Assembly: GCF_036322805.1 (NCBI RefSeq)
Contig: NZ_AP027272.1
Coordinates: 806,001-870,000, forward strand
Origin: Planctobacterium marinum
GTDB lineage: Bacteria; Pseudomonadota; Gammaproteobacteria; Enterobacterales; Alteromonadaceae
Reading direction: 5' to 3'
DNA length: 64,000 bases
Part shown: positions 11,177 to 20,883 of the stretch, piece by piece
Layout: each line of letters begins with the position of its first letter
Position numbering within the stretch: position 1 is the stretch's first letter
The notes under the pieces: generated by a model
Seen by the model: the letters and a program-made list of their open reading frames with translations, nothing else
Told to the model about the DNA's origin: nothing
Databases searched by the model: none
Made by a program: the position numbers and the translations under genes

Positions 11177-11848
11177 GATCGCCTTCTAATAAATTTCAGT
11201 AGGGGAGTTTTTAAGAGTCTGTCTAAGCTTATTTCGGAGTAACGTTCGGGGTTCCCTTTACACGCAGTAAGCTAAGTATTCAGATGGCACAATAATGAGA
11301 GGTATCAGGGAAGATACCCATACCAATAAGAAGCCCTCAGAATGCTACTCAGTGGAAATTGAAATGCTTTTAGACAAGGCAGATGCTTGAAGATCTAGTG
11401 GGCTAAATTAATAACATCTAACACAGTATTAAAGCATTTCAAATCCATCGAAGACGACACCCCAGCGGCTTATTTCTTTGTTGCCAACATGGATGTTGGT
11501 AAGGGGCGAGAGCAGGATGCGGGAAGCTTTGCGTGATATTCAAAAGACCACCAGTATTTTTTCAATCACGCGCCTCGAACTAAGCTCGCAGGGATGTCGC
11601 TGAGCAAATGCTGGGGGCTACTTATTGGTATCATCATGCCAGTATAGGGACATACTGTCATTGATGGTCATTATTGTGCTGAATACGACGATTACGCTTT
11701 GCGTGTCAAGGGCTGCGGAGGATTCTTAAGGAGTGCCGCAGGCAGCATTCTCTAAGGCGCCGCCGCTGCCCCAGCAAAATAACATAACTACTCGAAGATA
11801 TCGTGATTACTGCGTACAGTAATGACCAATAGTTCGAACTATTTGAAA
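11177..11848. other. Gene-free decayed stretch
   Basis: In 672 bp there is no open frame with a start, ribosome site and recognisable product. It contains the decayed MITE-like copy described separately (11358-11442). Downstream of it, frames at about 11450-11680 are interrupted by stops within 20-40 codons, and I could not assign them to a family. The stretch 11700-11780 has short GC-rich repeats (ATTCTTAAGG and ATTCTCTAAGG, each followed by GCCGC-like sequence). It looks like the scar of past insertions between the TetR gene and the YHS gene. Confidence 0.5.
11358..11442 (-). repeat. Decayed copy of the MITE-like element
   Basis: It is bounded by a perfect 12-bp inverted repeat, TTGAAATGCTTT and AAAGCATTTCAA. 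Inside, a 31-nt segment matches the reverse complement of the intact element at 41300-41535 at 28 of 31 positions by eye (shared words TAGACAAGGC, ATGCTTGAAG and TCTAGTGG). The rest has diverged and the outer TAGAGCGTG ends are missing, so this is an old or partial copy. Confidence 0.6.
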
Positions 11849-12301
11849 TTATAAATCGCCTGCCGGCACATCTTTAATTTCGGGCCAAAAGTCATCAGCT
11901 TTTACAATATTGCCTGCAACGTCTTTAAGCCAGTATTCATGCACGGTTTCATCTTTATTGACGTACAGTTGACCATCCACGATTTTGAAAGCTTTACCAT
12001 TAACTTCAAACTTTTTACCGAAGCTGGTACCGGTTGAGCAGTAGCCACCGTAAGCTGGAGCATACTTTGCTGGATTAGCGTTAAACAGATCACGGTTTTG
12101 TGCTGAGCTGAAACGGTAAATGGCGCCTTGGTAAAGTGCGGTAATTTCTGCCATGCCGAGTACTGGTTTGTTTTCGGTGAAATAAGCTACCGCGTCATGC
12201 CCCGCTAAAATAACACCGTTCTCATCAGTTTCTGTATCGATGCCTGCAAAGACGTTAAAGCTGAGTATCAGGATAAATAGAGTTGCTAGTAATTGTTTCA
12301 T
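11849..12301 (-). CDS. Periplasmic YHS domain protein
   Basis: A 150-residue protein with a clear signal peptide (about 1-19, ending NVFAG), so it is exported. The mature part is a YHS-type domain: VAYFTENKPVLG, then IYRFSSAQNRDLFNANPAKYAPAYGGYC. YHS domains are often linked to metal binding or to copper and heavy-metal proteins, and the conserved cysteine here is in GGYCSTG. It stands alone, 121 bp downstream of mgtE, with no metal-resistance neighbours, so its specific role is unknown. Confidence 0.8.
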   Translation of the reverse strand: MKQLLATLFILILSFNVFAGIDTETDENGVILAGHDAVAYFTENKPVLGMAEITALYQGAIYRFSSAQNRDLFNANPAKYAPAYGGYCSTGTSFGKKFEVNGKAFKIVDGQLYVNKDETVHEYWLKDVAGNIVKADDFWPEIKDVPAGDL

Positions 12302-12422
12302 GATTTAGGTCCGTTGATTAAAACTGTTTACAAGACCCAAGCGGTATCCTGAATATTTCTGATTTAAACATTATGAGTTAGCACATTTTGATTTGAAATT
12401 TTTTTGTGGGTCGAAATTGAAT

Positions 12423-13787
12423 CTATAGTAGTAGCCAGGTAGCCGTACCCAAAAAGGCGAAAATACCGACGACATCAGTAATGGTGGTGAGAATGACACT
12501 ACCTGCAAGGGCGGGATCGATTTTAAGTTTTTTCATTACGATTGGCAGAATAACGCCGGAGAGACCTGCGGCAATCATGTTTACCAGCATGGCGAAGGCA
12601 ATAACCAAACCCAGCATATAATCTTGTTTCCACAATGCCACAACCGAGGCGATCAATACCGCCCATATCACACCATTAAGAAATCCAATCGCCAGTTCTT
12701 TACTGATCAGCCAGCGAGAGTTTGAGGCGCTGACATGGCCCAACGCCATACCTCGAATAACCAGAGTTAAGGTTTGGTTACCAGCGACACCACCCATACT
12801 GGGTACGATGGTATTTAATATGGCTAGCACCGCTAGTTGGCTCAAGGTGGCTTCAAACAGATCACTCACCATAGCGGCCATTAATGCCGTGAATAAGTTG
12901 ACCCCTAACCAGATTGAACGACGTTGGGTACTTTTTAATACCGGAGCAAAGGTATCTTCTTCGTCTTCCAAACCCGCCATACTCATCATGGAGTGTTCGG
13001 CTTCTTCACGAATAATATCTACTACGTCATCAATGGTGATACGGCCAACCAGTTGGTTATTGGCATCGACTACGGGCGCGGAGAGCCAGTTATGACGTTC
13101 GAATAGTTTGGCCACTTCGGTTTCATCCATGTCCACCTTAATGACTTCCGGCTCTTCCTCCATTATCTCTTCAACACTAATCTCCGGAGCCGCAGTAATT
13201 AGGCTGGTAAGGGAAACCGTGCCAATGAGTTTGTCGTAGCGATTGGTGACATAAAGCATGTCGGTATCTTCCGGCAGCTCTTGTTTAAGCCTAAGATAAC
13301 GCAAAATGACCTCAACACTCACTTCCGGACGCAAAGTGATGGTATCGGTATTCATGATGAATCCGGCGGTCCCCTCGCCGTAGGACAATGCCTGCTCAGC
13401 ACGAGCCCGGTCCATGCTGTCCATGGATTCCAAAACGTCCTGAACTACTCTGTCAGGCAGACCGTGCAGCATTTCTGCAAGATCATCGGTATCCATGTCC
13501 TCGAGTGCATCCGCCAGCTTTTCAGGCACCATTTCCCGCATGATACCGTTACGTACATCTTCTGAGAGTTCTTCCAGAACATCGCCGTGATAATCGGTAT
13601 CAATTAATTTCCACAGCAGAGATCGATTGCGTACTGGCGTTGACTCTAATAGCAGTGCAACATCTGCCGGAGGAATGCTATGCAGCATTTTACGCACATG
13701 AACAAATAAACCATTGCTCAGAGCTTCGTTAATGGCATCAAGCTGGGTAGTGACGTATTCTTGTTCTATTTTGCTCTGCTCTTTCAC
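12423..13787 (-). CDS. mgtE: Magnesium transporter MgtE
   Basis: Mg2+-gated magnesium channel of the inner membrane. Its 454 residues match the family: an N-terminal helical domain (about 1-135), tandem CBS domains (about 140-260, acidic Mg-sensing surface including VEEIMEEEPEVIKV), and five transmembrane helices (about 285-454) with the conserved GNQTLTLVIRG segment forming the pore entry. The start is GTG, 6 nt after GGAG. It lies downstream of ptsO on the same strand but is separated by 304 bp containing a foldable leader, so it is likely controlled separately. Confidence 0.95.
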   Translation of the reverse strand: MKEQSKIEQEYVTTQLDAINEALSNGLFVHVRKMLHSIPPADVALLLESTPVRNRSLLWKLIDTDYHGDVLEELSEDVRNGIMREMVPEKLADALEDMDTDDLAEMLHGLPDRVVQDVLESMDSMDRARAEQALSYGEGTAGFIMNTDTITLRPEVSVEVILRYLRLKQELPEDTDMLYVTNRYDKLIGTVSLTSLITAAPEISVEEIMEEEPEVIKVDMDETEVAKLFERHNWLSAPVVDANNQLVGRITIDDVVDIIREEAEHSMMSMAGLEDEEDTFAPVLKSTQRRSIWLGVNLFTALMAAMVSDLFEATLSQLAVLAILNTIVPSMGGVAGNQTLTLVIRGMALGHVSASNSRWLISKELAIGFLNGVIWAVLIASVVALWKQDYMLGLVIAFAMLVNMIAAGLSGVILPIVMKKLKIDPALAGSVILTTITDVVGIFAFLGTATWLLL

Positions 13788-13882
13788 ATTTTTCTCCGAA
13801 AAGAGAGGGGGATTTTTGTGAAATAAAGCCTTGGTTGCGCAGCGAATGATAAGATAAAAAGTTTAAAAAAATACACATAACT

Positions 13883-13967
13883 GGAGATACCCTGAGACGG
13901 GTTGAAACTTACCAAGTCAGAAATGAAGAAGTTTAGCTGCGTCGCTGGCGGCACTTATCGACACTCC
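13883..13967 (-). promoter_or_regulatory. Structured leader upstream of mgtE
   Basis: In the 304-bp ptsO-mgtE gap (13788-14091) this segment folds as a multi-branched unit. GGAG at 13883-13886 can pair with CTCC at 13964-13967, enclosing three hairpins: ACCC-TGAGAC-GGGT (13889-13902), AAACTT/AAGTTT (13905-13910 with 13929-13934) and GCGTCG/CGACAC (13939-13944 with 13959-13964, one G-U pair). The individual stems are short. I could not match it to the known Mg2+ M-box. The rest of the gap is AT-rich with no gene. Confidence 0.35.
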
Positions 13968-14091
13968 TCTGCGTATTACCTGTAAACCGTGATAGGTATT
14001 TGTTTTTATTAATATAGTCTAACGTAATAAGAGAATATTGGATATCTACAATAAATAATATTCGCGATTTGTGAGATTCAGCTAAATATTG

Positions 14092-14367
14092 TTATTCATC
14101 TTCGTTGAACCGTGCAGAAAATAATGCCTCAATCGCTTCCATTGCCGCTTCTGCGTCATCACCTTCACACACTACCTTGACTTGCTTGTTTTGAGATCCC
14201 TCCAGCATCATCAAACCCAATACACTATTTGCAGAAACACTTTTACCGTCTTTTTGCACCAGAATATCAGCCGAAAAAGAAGTGGCAAGCTTAACTAATT
14301 CCGTGGCGGCACGTGCATGTAGCCCCAACTTATTAATGATGGTTAGCTCTTTTTCGATACGGATCAA
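14092..14367 (-). CDS. ptsO: Nitrogen-PTS phosphocarrier protein NPr
   Basis: A 91-residue HPr-family protein that carries phosphate from PtsP to PtsN in the nitrogen phosphotransferase chain. The phospho-accepting His17 is in LGLHARAA, and the regulatory-site region ([14 protein letters not shown]) is also typical. The start overlaps the rapZ stop (ATGA). It is the last gene of the rpoN-hpf-ptsN-rapZ-ptsO group, where this carrier is expected. Cytoplasmic; regulatory rather than sugar-transporting. Confidence 0.95.
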   Translation of the reverse strand: MIRIEKELTIINKLGLHARAATELVKLATSFSADILVQKDGKSVSANSVLGLMMLEGSQNKQVKVVCEGDDAEAAMEAIEALFSARFNEDE

Positions 14368-15209
14368 TTGTTCAGTTCTCTATGTCGGGTTTGCACGTCA
14401 GGATGGGCTACTGAAAAGTAACGAGATAGCGTTTCGGCCAGAAACACTGAGCGATGTTGACCGCCTGTACAACCGATAGCGACAGTAACATAACTGCGGT
14501 TATTGCGCTCCAGATGTGGTAGCCAGGTTTCAATCAGGTTTTGGATCTGCCCGATCACCTTATTTACTATGGGTTGTGAGGTAAGATACTGAGCTACCGG
14601 AGTATCTTGGCCTGTGTAGGGTTTTAATTCAGGTATCCAATGGGGGTTGGGCAAAAAGCGCACATCAAAGACGTAATCTGCGTCTTTTGGGACCCCATTT
14701 TTAAAACCAAAGGATTCAAATACCAATACCAGGCGTGACGATTTTTTACCTAAAATTCTTTCTCTGACCAATTCTGCCAACTGATGTATAGACAGCTTAT
14801 CGGTGTCGATGTGTAAATCTGCCCGCTCATATATTGGAACCAACAGCTCTCGCTCTTTGACAATGGCGTCGGCAAGGGAAATCTTGTTTTTTGAAAGTGG
14901 GTGCAGACGACGAGTTTCGCTATACCGCTTGATCAGCATATCGTCACTGGCATCGAGATAAATGGTAGTTAAATCGGTTTTATTGGGCAGAAAATCCAGG
15001 TTTTCAGCCAGTAAATCGGGATCTTTAGGTAAGTTACGCACATCAATACTGACGGCAATCTGATCGTATTCACTCACCACAGCATGCGTGAGCGTGGGTA
15101 ACATGCTGACCGGAAGGTTATCTACACAGTAATAACCCAAATCCTCCAGAGCCCTTAATACCACAGACTTTCCGGATCCGGATCGTCCGCTGATCACAAT
15201 TAGTTTCAT
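14364..15209 (-). CDS. rapZ: RNase adapter protein RapZ
   Basis: A nucleotide-binding adapter which in enterobacteria directs RNase E to the small RNA GlmZ and so tunes glucosamine-6-phosphate synthesis for the envelope. The 281-residue protein has a Walker A motif at residues 8-15 (GRSGSGKS) and the family's C-terminal basic domain ([15 protein letters not shown]). It is the normal length. It overlaps ptsO downstream and the ptsN stop upstream by 4 bases each, a tightly coupled operon. The GlmY/GlmZ link is family knowledge; these RNAs were not seen here. Confidence 0.95.
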   Translation of the reverse strand: MKLIVISGRSGSGKSVVLRALEDLGYYCVDNLPVSMLPTLTHAVVSEYDQIAVSIDVRNLPKDPDLLAENLDFLPNKTDLTTIYLDASDDMLIKRYSETRRLHPLSKNKISLADAIVKERELLVPIYERADLHIDTDKLSIHQLAELVRERILGKKSSRLVLVFESFGFKNGVPKDADYVFDVRFLPNPHWIPELKPYTGQDTPVAQYLTSQPIVNKVIGQIQNLIETWLPHLERNNRSYVTVAIGCTGGQHRSVFLAETLSRYFSVAHPDVQTRHRELNN

Positions 15210-15649
15210 ACCAGTGCTTCATAAAGTGCGTTGTCTGAATGGCAATTGCGAATAACCTTGATAACCTCTTTATCACTGAGTTTTTGAGCGATACGAGCCA
15301 AGGTTTGAAGGTGGCCGTCTGTTTGCTCAGTAGGCACAAGAATCGCAAAAAAAATGTCGACAAGCTGATTGTCGATTGAGTCAAATTCTATACCAGGAGA
15401 GCAGGTAATAACAATAGCCAGAGGGGAACTCAGACCATCAACTCTACCATGTGGGATGGCGATACCTTGTCCGATACCTGTACTGCCCATCTTCTCCCGG
15501 CATAATAAACTAGCCAGGACGTCTTCTTCGTTTAGTGTTTCAAGTTTTTCACTGGCAATGTCACTAATGATTTGAAGTGCACGTTTTTTGCTGGTAACGG
15601 GGACTGCACAACGCGTGCAGTCCAGTGAGAGGATGTCTTTTATTTCCAT
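15206..15649 (-). CDS. ptsN: Nitrogen regulatory PTS protein EIIA-Ntr
   Basis: A 147-residue EIIA domain that receives phosphate from NPr. The active His67 lies in GIAIPHGRV. In its unphosphorylated form the family regulates potassium transport and other targets. It sits between hpf and rapZ, the conserved position downstream of rpoN, and overlaps rapZ by 4 bases. Cytoplasmic. Confidence 0.96.
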   Translation of the reverse strand: MEIKDILSLDCTRCAVPVTSKKRALQIISDIASEKLETLNEEDVLASLLCREKMGSTGIGQGIAIPHGRVDGLSSPLAIVITCSPGIEFDSIDNQLVDIFFAILVPTEQTDGHLQTLARIAQKLSDKEVIKVIRNCHSDNALYEALV

Positions 15650-15664
15650 CCTTGTTTAGGCCCC

Positions 15665-15952
15665 TTAATGACTCTTAAGTTTTTCTTTGTGCTTAATGAC
15701 TTGCCTGTCCAGCTTGTCAATTAGTGAGTCAATTGCAGCATACATGTCTTTATGCTCCGAAGTGGCAAATACTTCACCTCCATCGAGATGCAGAGTTGCT
15801 TCTGCTTTCTGATTGAGTTTTTCAACGTTTAAGATGACATACACATTGTTTATGTGATCAAAATGTCGCTCAAGCTTGGTAAATTTTGTATCGACATAAT
15901 CGCGAAGAGAATCGGTGATTTCGACGTGATGACCTGATAAGTTTATTTGCAT
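15665..15952 (-). CDS. hpf: Ribosome hibernation promoting factor (short HPF)
   Basis: A 95-residue HPF/YfiA-type protein with the family start MQINLSGHHVEITDSLRDYV and the conserved FDHINNVYVILNVEK core. Short HPF promotes 100S ribosome dimers together with RMF in stationary phase. It lacks the long C-terminal extension. It is located directly after rpoN and before ptsN, as in most gammaproteobacteria. Confidence 0.96.
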   Translation of the reverse strand: MQINLSGHHVEITDSLRDYVDTKFTKLERHFDHINNVYVILNVEKLNQKAEATLHLDGGEVFATSEHKDMYAAIDSLIDKLDRQVIKHKEKLKSH

Positions 15953-15979
15953 AATTGGTCGTCCTTCTTGTAGGGAAGT

Positions 15980-17476
15980 CTATATTAGACTCTTACGTTG
16001 GTTAGATGGAGGAATCGAGAGCGATTCCCGGTATTTCGCAATGGTTCGCCGGGCTACCATAATGCCCTGATCGGCAAGCAATTGCGCAATCTTGCTATCA
16101 CTGAGTGGCTTGGCCTGATTTTCCGCTGCCACGAGCTTTTTGATGAGTGCTCTAATCGCAGTAGAAGAACATTCGCCACCATTTTCCGTTGCCACATGAC
16201 TGGAAAAGAAATACTTGAGTTCGAAAATGCCTCTTGGCGTGTGCATGTATTTTTGGGTGGTTACACGTGAAATCGTCGACTCGTGCATATCCACCATTTC
16301 TGCCACATCGTTTAACACCATCGGCTTCATCATTTCGGGACCGTGCTCAAAAAAGCCATGTTGTTGTTGTACGATACAATTGGCGACTTTCAACAGTGTA
16401 TCGTTTCGACTCTCTATACTTTTGATAAACCATTTGGCTTCTTGCATGTGGGAGCGAATGAATTGACCATCGGCACTGCTGCGACTGTTTTTGCTCATCG
16501 CGGCGTATTGTTGATTGATGTTCAACTTAGGCACTGATTCGGGATTGAGTTCCACCACCCAGCGCCCTGACTTTTTAGTAACAGAAACATCGGGAATAAC
16601 GTAATCCGGCTCTTTGGTATTAAGAGTGCTCCCGGGATGAGGGTTGAGGGTTTGCAGCAGTTTGAATACTTCTTTTAACTGCTCTTCCCGTAATTTTGAT
16701 TTTCGAATAAGGGTGCGAAAATCTTTGGCCATCAACAAATCTGAATAATCGCAAAGCAGTGATTTGGCTTCATTTAACCAAGGAGTATCAGCTGGAAATT
16801 GCCCCAGTTGCACCAATAAACATTCCTGAGGAGAGATGGAGCCAGAACCCATAGGATCAAAATGCTGAATGCGTTTTCTGACACATTCCACTTCATCGAG
16901 CTCAATTTCTTCATCGTGAAGACTTTCAAGAATATCTTCTACCGAAGCGGTGAGATAACCGCTTTCATCAATGGAGTCGATAATAGCAAGTGCAATGGCT
17001 TCGTCGGTTTCACTAAAAGGTGTCAGATGCAGCTGCCAAAGCAGGTGATCTTGTATTGATTCGCTGGTTTCGCCTTGATAAACCTGTTCATCATCAGAAC
17101 CCATACTAGCTACAGGGGCGGGTGCAGAAGACGCGCTGTAATACTCGTCCCATGTACTATCGATGGGAAGTTCATCGGGGAGATCATTTTTTTCGAATGC
17201 GTCGCTGGAATCAATACTGTCAGAGCCATTGAATTCACTATCGCCGTCAGCACCGTTTAGCTCTGAACTGGATTTGGGCTCTTTGAGTAATTCTAAAGCC
17301 TCGTCACTGTTGCCATCGCTTGATTCATCCACTTCCAGCAGCGGGTTAGCGTCTAAAGCGTCTTGAATCTCCTGTTGCAGATCCAGCGTAGATAGTTGCA
17401 ACAAGCGAATGGCTTGCTGCAACTGCGGCGTCATTGTTAGTTGTTGACTAAATTTTAGTTGTAAAGACGGCTTCAT
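15980..17476 (-). CDS. rpoN: RNA polymerase sigma-54 factor
   Basis: Directs RNA polymerase to -24/-12 promoters that need AAA+ activators. The 498-residue version starts at the ATG at 17474-17476 and begins [20 protein letters not shown], the conserved region I; an upstream in-frame start would add 14 residues without homology. Region II is acidic. The core-binding region III and the C-terminal RpoN box ([13 protein letters not shown]) are present. It is flanked by lptB upstream and hpf downstream. Confidence 0.97.
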   Translation of the reverse strand: MKPSLQLKFSQQLTMTPQLQQAIRLLQLSTLDLQQEIQDALDANPLLEVDESSDGNSDEALELLKEPKSSSELNGADGDSEFNGSDSIDSSDAFEKNDLPDELPIDSTWDEYYSASSAPAPVASMGSDDEQVYQGETSESIQDHLLWQLHLTPFSETDEAIALAIIDSIDESGYLTASVEDILESLHDEEIELDEVECVRKRIQHFDPMGSGSISPQECLLVQLGQFPADTPWLNEAKSLLCDYSDLLMAKDFRTLIRKSKLREEQLKEVFKLLQTLNPHPGSTLNTKEPDYVIPDVSVTKKSGRWVVELNPESVPKLNINQQYAAMSKNSRSSADGQFIRSHMQEAKWFIKSIESRNDTLLKVANCIVQQQHGFFEHGPEMMKPMVLNDVAEMVDMHESTISRVTTQKYMHTPRGIFELKYFFSSHVATENGGECSSTAIRALIKKLVAAENQAKPLSDSKIAQLLADQGIMVARRTIAKYRESLSIPPSNQRKSLI

Positions 17477-17545
17477 TAAAAATGGTTTTTCCGACTCCAG
17501 AATGCGAAATTGTCGCAATCCACTTATGAGTTATTGTTTTAGTAA

Positions 17546-18271
17546 CTATAGCCTGAATTGCTCACCCAGGTATACATCTCTTACTTGCTGATTGGCCAAA
17601 ACCGTTTCCGGTTCGCCCTCAGCGATAACTTGCCCATGGCTGACGATGTAAGCTTGCTCACATACGTCGAGGGTTTCACGTACATTATGATCTGTAATTA
17701 GAACACCAATCCCTCTGTCTCGCAGATGGTGAATAATCTTCTTTATATCATTAACAGAGATAGGGTCAACGCCTGCGAAAGGCTCATCTAGTAAAATGAA
17801 CTGCGGGTTGGCCGCTAGTGCTCGGGCAATTTCCACTCTACGACGCTCGCCACCAGACAGGCTCATGCCAAGGTTATGGCGAATATGATTTAAGTTAAAT
17901 TCATCCAGCAGCTCGTCTGCCAATTCTTCGCGTTGTTCGTTATCCAGTTCTTTACGCATTTGCAAAATTGCCATGAGATTCTGGAAAACGCTTAATTTTC
18001 TGAAAATTGAAGACTCTTGAGGCAAATAACCAATACCGTGCCGGGCACGGATATGCATCGGCTGTAAGGTCAGTTCGTGTTGGTCTATGAACACTTCACC
18101 TTTGTCTAAGGTGACCAGACCTACGATCATGTAAAATGTGGTAGTTTTTCCAGCGCCATTAGGGCCTAACAAACCCACTATCTGTCCGGTATTCACCTGG
18201 ATGCTTACATCTCGCACTACCTGTCGGCTTTTATAAGATTTTGCCAAATTGTTAGCATATAAGGTTGGCAC
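17546..18271 (-). CDS. lptB: LPS export ABC ATPase LptB
   Basis: ATPase that powers extraction of lipopolysaccharide from the inner membrane by LptFG. The 241 residues include Walker A (GPNGAGKTT, 36-44), signature LSGGERRR, and Walker [14 protein letters not shown]. It follows lptA by 32 bp. lptF and lptG are not in this window, as is usual for this locus. Confidence 0.97.
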   Translation of the reverse strand: MPTLYANNLAKSYKSRQVVRDVSIQVNTGQIVGLLGPNGAGKTTTFYMIVGLVTLDKGEVFIDQHELTLQPMHIRARHGIGYLPQESSIFRKLSVFQNLMAILQMRKELDNEQREELADELLDEFNLNHIRHNLGMSLSGGERRRVEIARALAANPQFILLDEPFAGVDPISVNDIKKIIHHLRDRGIGVLITDHNVRETLDVCEQAYIVSHGQVIAEGEPETVLANQQVRDVYLGEQFRL

Positions 18272-18303
18272 TATCAGTGTTTCCTTTTGCGGTTTATGCG
18301 TAT

Positions 18304-18810
18304 TTAATTTTTATCGTCAGTTTGAAACACCGTCGTTACGCGGCCGTCTGACTCATCACCGCCGGCAATGAGCTGTTCTTTCTCAAGATTAAAACTGATT
18401 TTTTCGCCTCTCACCATACTAGTATCTTGGTGCAGTTCTGCTGAACCGTTCAATTCCAACGTGCGCGACTCTACCTCGTAGCGTATTTCTCCAGCTTTTG
18501 CAGTAATTTTACTGCCATCGTCCATGGTTTGAGAATATACAGCAGGTTTTCCGATAGCGATAAAAATCTCTTTTCCCTTACCATTCTCTGCACTAACGCG
18601 TACCTCGTCAGCATCGATAGATAGTGATCCCTGACGAACCTGTACATCTTCCTTAAACACCGATGTTTTACGCTTGCCATCAACAAATTGTGACTTGGAG
18701 TCTACTTTAATGGGAAGTTTAAAATCTTCCTTACCTGCCAGCGCTGTTGTTGAGAAAAGCAGACAAGCGCCACTAATTAACAACAGTCTGCTGATAAATG
18801 GTTTCAACAT
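18304..18810 (-). CDS. lptA: LPS periplasmic bridge protein LptA
   Basis: A 168-residue protein with a cleavable signal peptide (to about residue 25, TTALAG) and an OstA-type beta-jellyroll repeat, which forms the periplasmic bridge that carries LPS to LptD. Its start lies inside the 3' end of lptC (38-bp overlap). This overlap is real, since the signal peptide occupies it. Neighbours are lptC and lptB. Confidence 0.93.
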   Translation of the reverse strand: MLKPFISRLLLISGACLLFSTTALAGKEDFKLPIKVDSKSQFVDGKRKTSVFKEDVQVRQGSLSIDADEVRVSAENGKGKEIFIAIGKPAVYSQTMDDGSKITAKAGEIRYEVESRTLELNGSAELHQDTSMVRGEKISFNLEKEQLIAGGDESDGRVTTVFQTDDKN

Positions 18811-19342
18811 GTTCTTTTAGTTCCAATTTTCGGGTTAACAGATTGACGCTAAGCCCGTTACTTTTTATGACAAAATCCTGACCCGTAATTATCACCGGGT
18901 TGTCTGATCTTGCTGTATTTTTTCCCAAATCGATTTCTACGAAACTGGTTTCTATGGTTTGTACAAAGTCCTGTTCGTTGAGACTTTTGATTACCACATT
19001 CTGCTCAAGTTCAATTCGTTGATCACTGTATAGTGTGCCTTCCTTTGCGACTATTTGCCAAGGCGAGTCGGTTTCGTCGGTATAAATAGTGTATTCCGGC
19101 TCTTCAAACAAGGTAAACCCAAGAATCTCGTAATGCTCCATTGAAGCCGCGAATACTTCGTGATTGACACTTCCTGATTCATTATAGAGCGTACTTTTCA
19201 TATTCCGAGCTTGATAGTTAGGATCCCAAGCTTCCGGACGTTCATCAGTCACTTGAGGTGCATCATTAGTGGCCACCATATTAAAATAGATGGTGATGAG
19301 CACCAAAAATAAAAGCCCTATGCTGAAATGAATCCTACTCAT
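18773..19342 (-). CDS. lptC: LPS export protein LptC
   Basis: A 189-residue bitopic inner-membrane protein. One N-terminal helix (about 5-22) is followed by a periplasmic jellyroll of the LptC/OstA fold, which accepts LPS from LptBFG and hands it to LptA. Sequence conservation is weak, as usual for LptC; placement between kdsC and lptA, length and topology make the call. It overlaps kdsC by 4 bases. Confidence 0.92.
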   Translation of the reverse strand: MSRIHFSIGLLFLVLITIYFNMVATNDAPQVTDERPEAWDPNYQARNMKSTLYNESGSVNHEVFAASMEHYEILGFTLFEEPEYTIYTDETDSPWQIVAKEGTLYSDQRIELEQNVVIKSLNEQDFVQTIETSFVEIDLGKNTARSDNPVIITGQDFVIKSNGLSVNLLTRKLELKEHVETIYQQTVVN

Positions 19343-19893
19343 ACGCTACTTGCCTGAATGCCATTCAATTTTCCCTGACTCAAAAGAATAAGGTCACACA
19401 GCTCGCGCACACAGCCAAACCCTCCGGCTGTTCGGGTGGCAAAATTGCTAACGGCTATCACTGTGGGGTGTGCGTCTGAGGGAGCGACTCTAAGAGCGGA
19501 AAGTGCAAACATGCCAGTATCGGGAATATCATCACCAATACTTGCTGTGTGTTCAGGGGGGATCTGTAATTGCTGTTGAAGATTGCGCAAAGCGGTTTGT
19601 TTTTGTTCTTCACCTTGAATGATGTGGTTGACTCCAAGGGCTGTAAAGCGTTGGGCAACAATGTTGGATTTTCTCCCGGTGATGATAGCTACTTCAATAC
19701 CAGAGGCCATTAGTGCTTTTAAGCCATAACCATCTTTAGTGTGAAAAGCTTTCAGTTCCTCACCATCATTACCCAAATAGATTCGACCATCGCTGAATAC
19801 GCCATCCACATCACAGGCCAGCAATTTAATATTTTTGCAGAGGGCGAATGTATTCTCTGCAACCTTGCCATAAGGTGTATCTACAGTATTCAT
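19339..19893 (-). CDS. kdsC: 3-deoxy-D-manno-octulosonate 8-phosphate phosphatase
   Basis: HAD-family phosphatase that releases Kdo from Kdo-8-phosphate for LPS inner core synthesis. The catalytic DxD is in LLACDVDGVFSDG; later HAD motifs are IITGRKS and IGDDIPDTGM. I chose the ATG at 19893, which overlaps the kdsD stop as TGATG; a GTG one codon upstream is possible. About 184 residues, normal size. Confidence 0.96.
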   Translation of the reverse strand: MNTVDTPYGKVAENTFALCKNIKLLACDVDGVFSDGRIYLGNDGEELKAFHTKDGYGLKALMASGIEVAIITGRKSNIVAQRFTALGVNHIIQGEEQKQTALRNLQQQLQIPPEHTASIGDDIPDTGMFALSALRVAPSDAHPTVIAVSNFATRTAGGFGCVRELCDLILLSQGKLNGIQASSV

Positions 19894-20870
19894 CACACAA
19901 CCCCTGATTTAATTAAATCAAGCATATTTAAGGCACCAACAGGGCGGTTGTGTGCATCTACTACAATCAGGCTACTGATATTGCGGTTTTCCATTTCATT
20001 CAGTGCCTCTGCGGCTAACATTTCTCGATGTGCGGTAAAACAGTTGCGGGTCATGACTTCACTGATGCGGGTATTGTGAACATCTTTGTGGGCATCAATA
20101 ACACGGCGTAAATCGCCATCAGTGAAAATGCCGATCAGTTTCCCTTCTGCGTCGACAATGCCTGCCAAACCTAAACTCTTTTGCGTAATAATGACAAGTG
20201 CGTCGCGGATACTGCTGGTTTCAGCAACCAATGGCACTCTGTCTCCGGAGTGCATGATATCGTTCAAAGTGAGTAGTAGTTTTTTACCCAATGAGCCACT
20301 TGGGTGAGATAAAGCAAACTCTTCGGCGGTGAAGTTTTTTGCATCTAACAATGCAACTGCAAGCGCATCACCCAATACCAGAGTGACACTGGTGCTGGAT
20401 GTCGGAGCCAACCCTAAGGAGCAGGCCTCGCGCGGTACTGCAATAGACAAATGGATATCCGCATATCGCCCCATGGAAGACTCGGGGCTCCTGGTCATGG
20501 CTATTACTTCTATACCCAAGCGTTTGACCACAGGTAACAGAGATAGCACCTCACTAGTTTCGCCGGAATTAGAGATAGCGAGCAAAACATCGTCTTCACC
20601 TAGCATCCCTAAATCACCGTGACCTGCCTCTCCGGGGTGCATAAAAAATGCCGGCGTTCCGGTACTGGCAAGAGTAGCGGCTATTTTATTGGCAATGTGT
20701 CCGGATTTGCCCATGCCGGTCACAACAACTTTGCCCTTACAGGCCAACATTATTTGGCATGCAGCGATAAATTGTTGATCAAAAGCCTGCTTCAAATTGG
20801 CAATGGCTTCTAATTCGATATCAAGTACGCGATGCGCTGAGGCAAGCAGTTTGTCTGGCTCAACATTCAT
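19893..20870 (-). CDS. kdsD: Arabinose-5-phosphate isomerase
   Basis: Makes D-arabinose 5-phosphate from ribulose 5-phosphate, the first dedicated step of Kdo synthesis. The 325 residues consist of an N-terminal SIS domain (VVVTGMGKSGHIA; AISNSGETSEVLSLL) and two C-terminal CBS domains (about 205-325). It sits between yrbG and kdsC, its conserved location, and is coupled to kdsC by TGATG. Confidence 0.96.
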   Translation of the reverse strand: MNVEPDKLLASAHRVLDIELEAIANLKQAFDQQFIAACQIMLACKGKVVVTGMGKSGHIANKIAATLASTGTPAFFMHPGEAGHGDLGMLGEDDVLLAISNSGETSEVLSLLPVVKRLGIEVIAMTRSPESSMGRYADIHLSIAVPREACSLGLAPTSSTSVTLVLGDALAVALLDAKNFTAEEFALSHPSGSLGKKLLLTLNDIMHSGDRVPLVAETSSIRDALVIITQKSLGLAGIVDAEGKLIGIFTDGDLRRVIDAHKDVHNTRISEVMTRNCFTAHREMLAAEALNEMENRNISSLIVVDAHNRPVGALNMLDLIKSGVV

Positions 20871-20883
20871 ACGTGATCCTTAA

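Noticed and set aside
11500-11665. Short frames that could be read as a decayed integrase or transposase tail (for example DVAEQMLGATYWYHH)
   Set aside because: Frames are only 25-40 codons, need frameshifts to join, and lack any catalytic motif I can verify.
13885-13910. Words resembling a TPP riboswitch on the plus strand (CTGAGA, GGGTTGAAAC)
   Set aside because: No thiamine gene lies downstream on that strand, the order of elements is wrong and the second half of the aptamer is absent.
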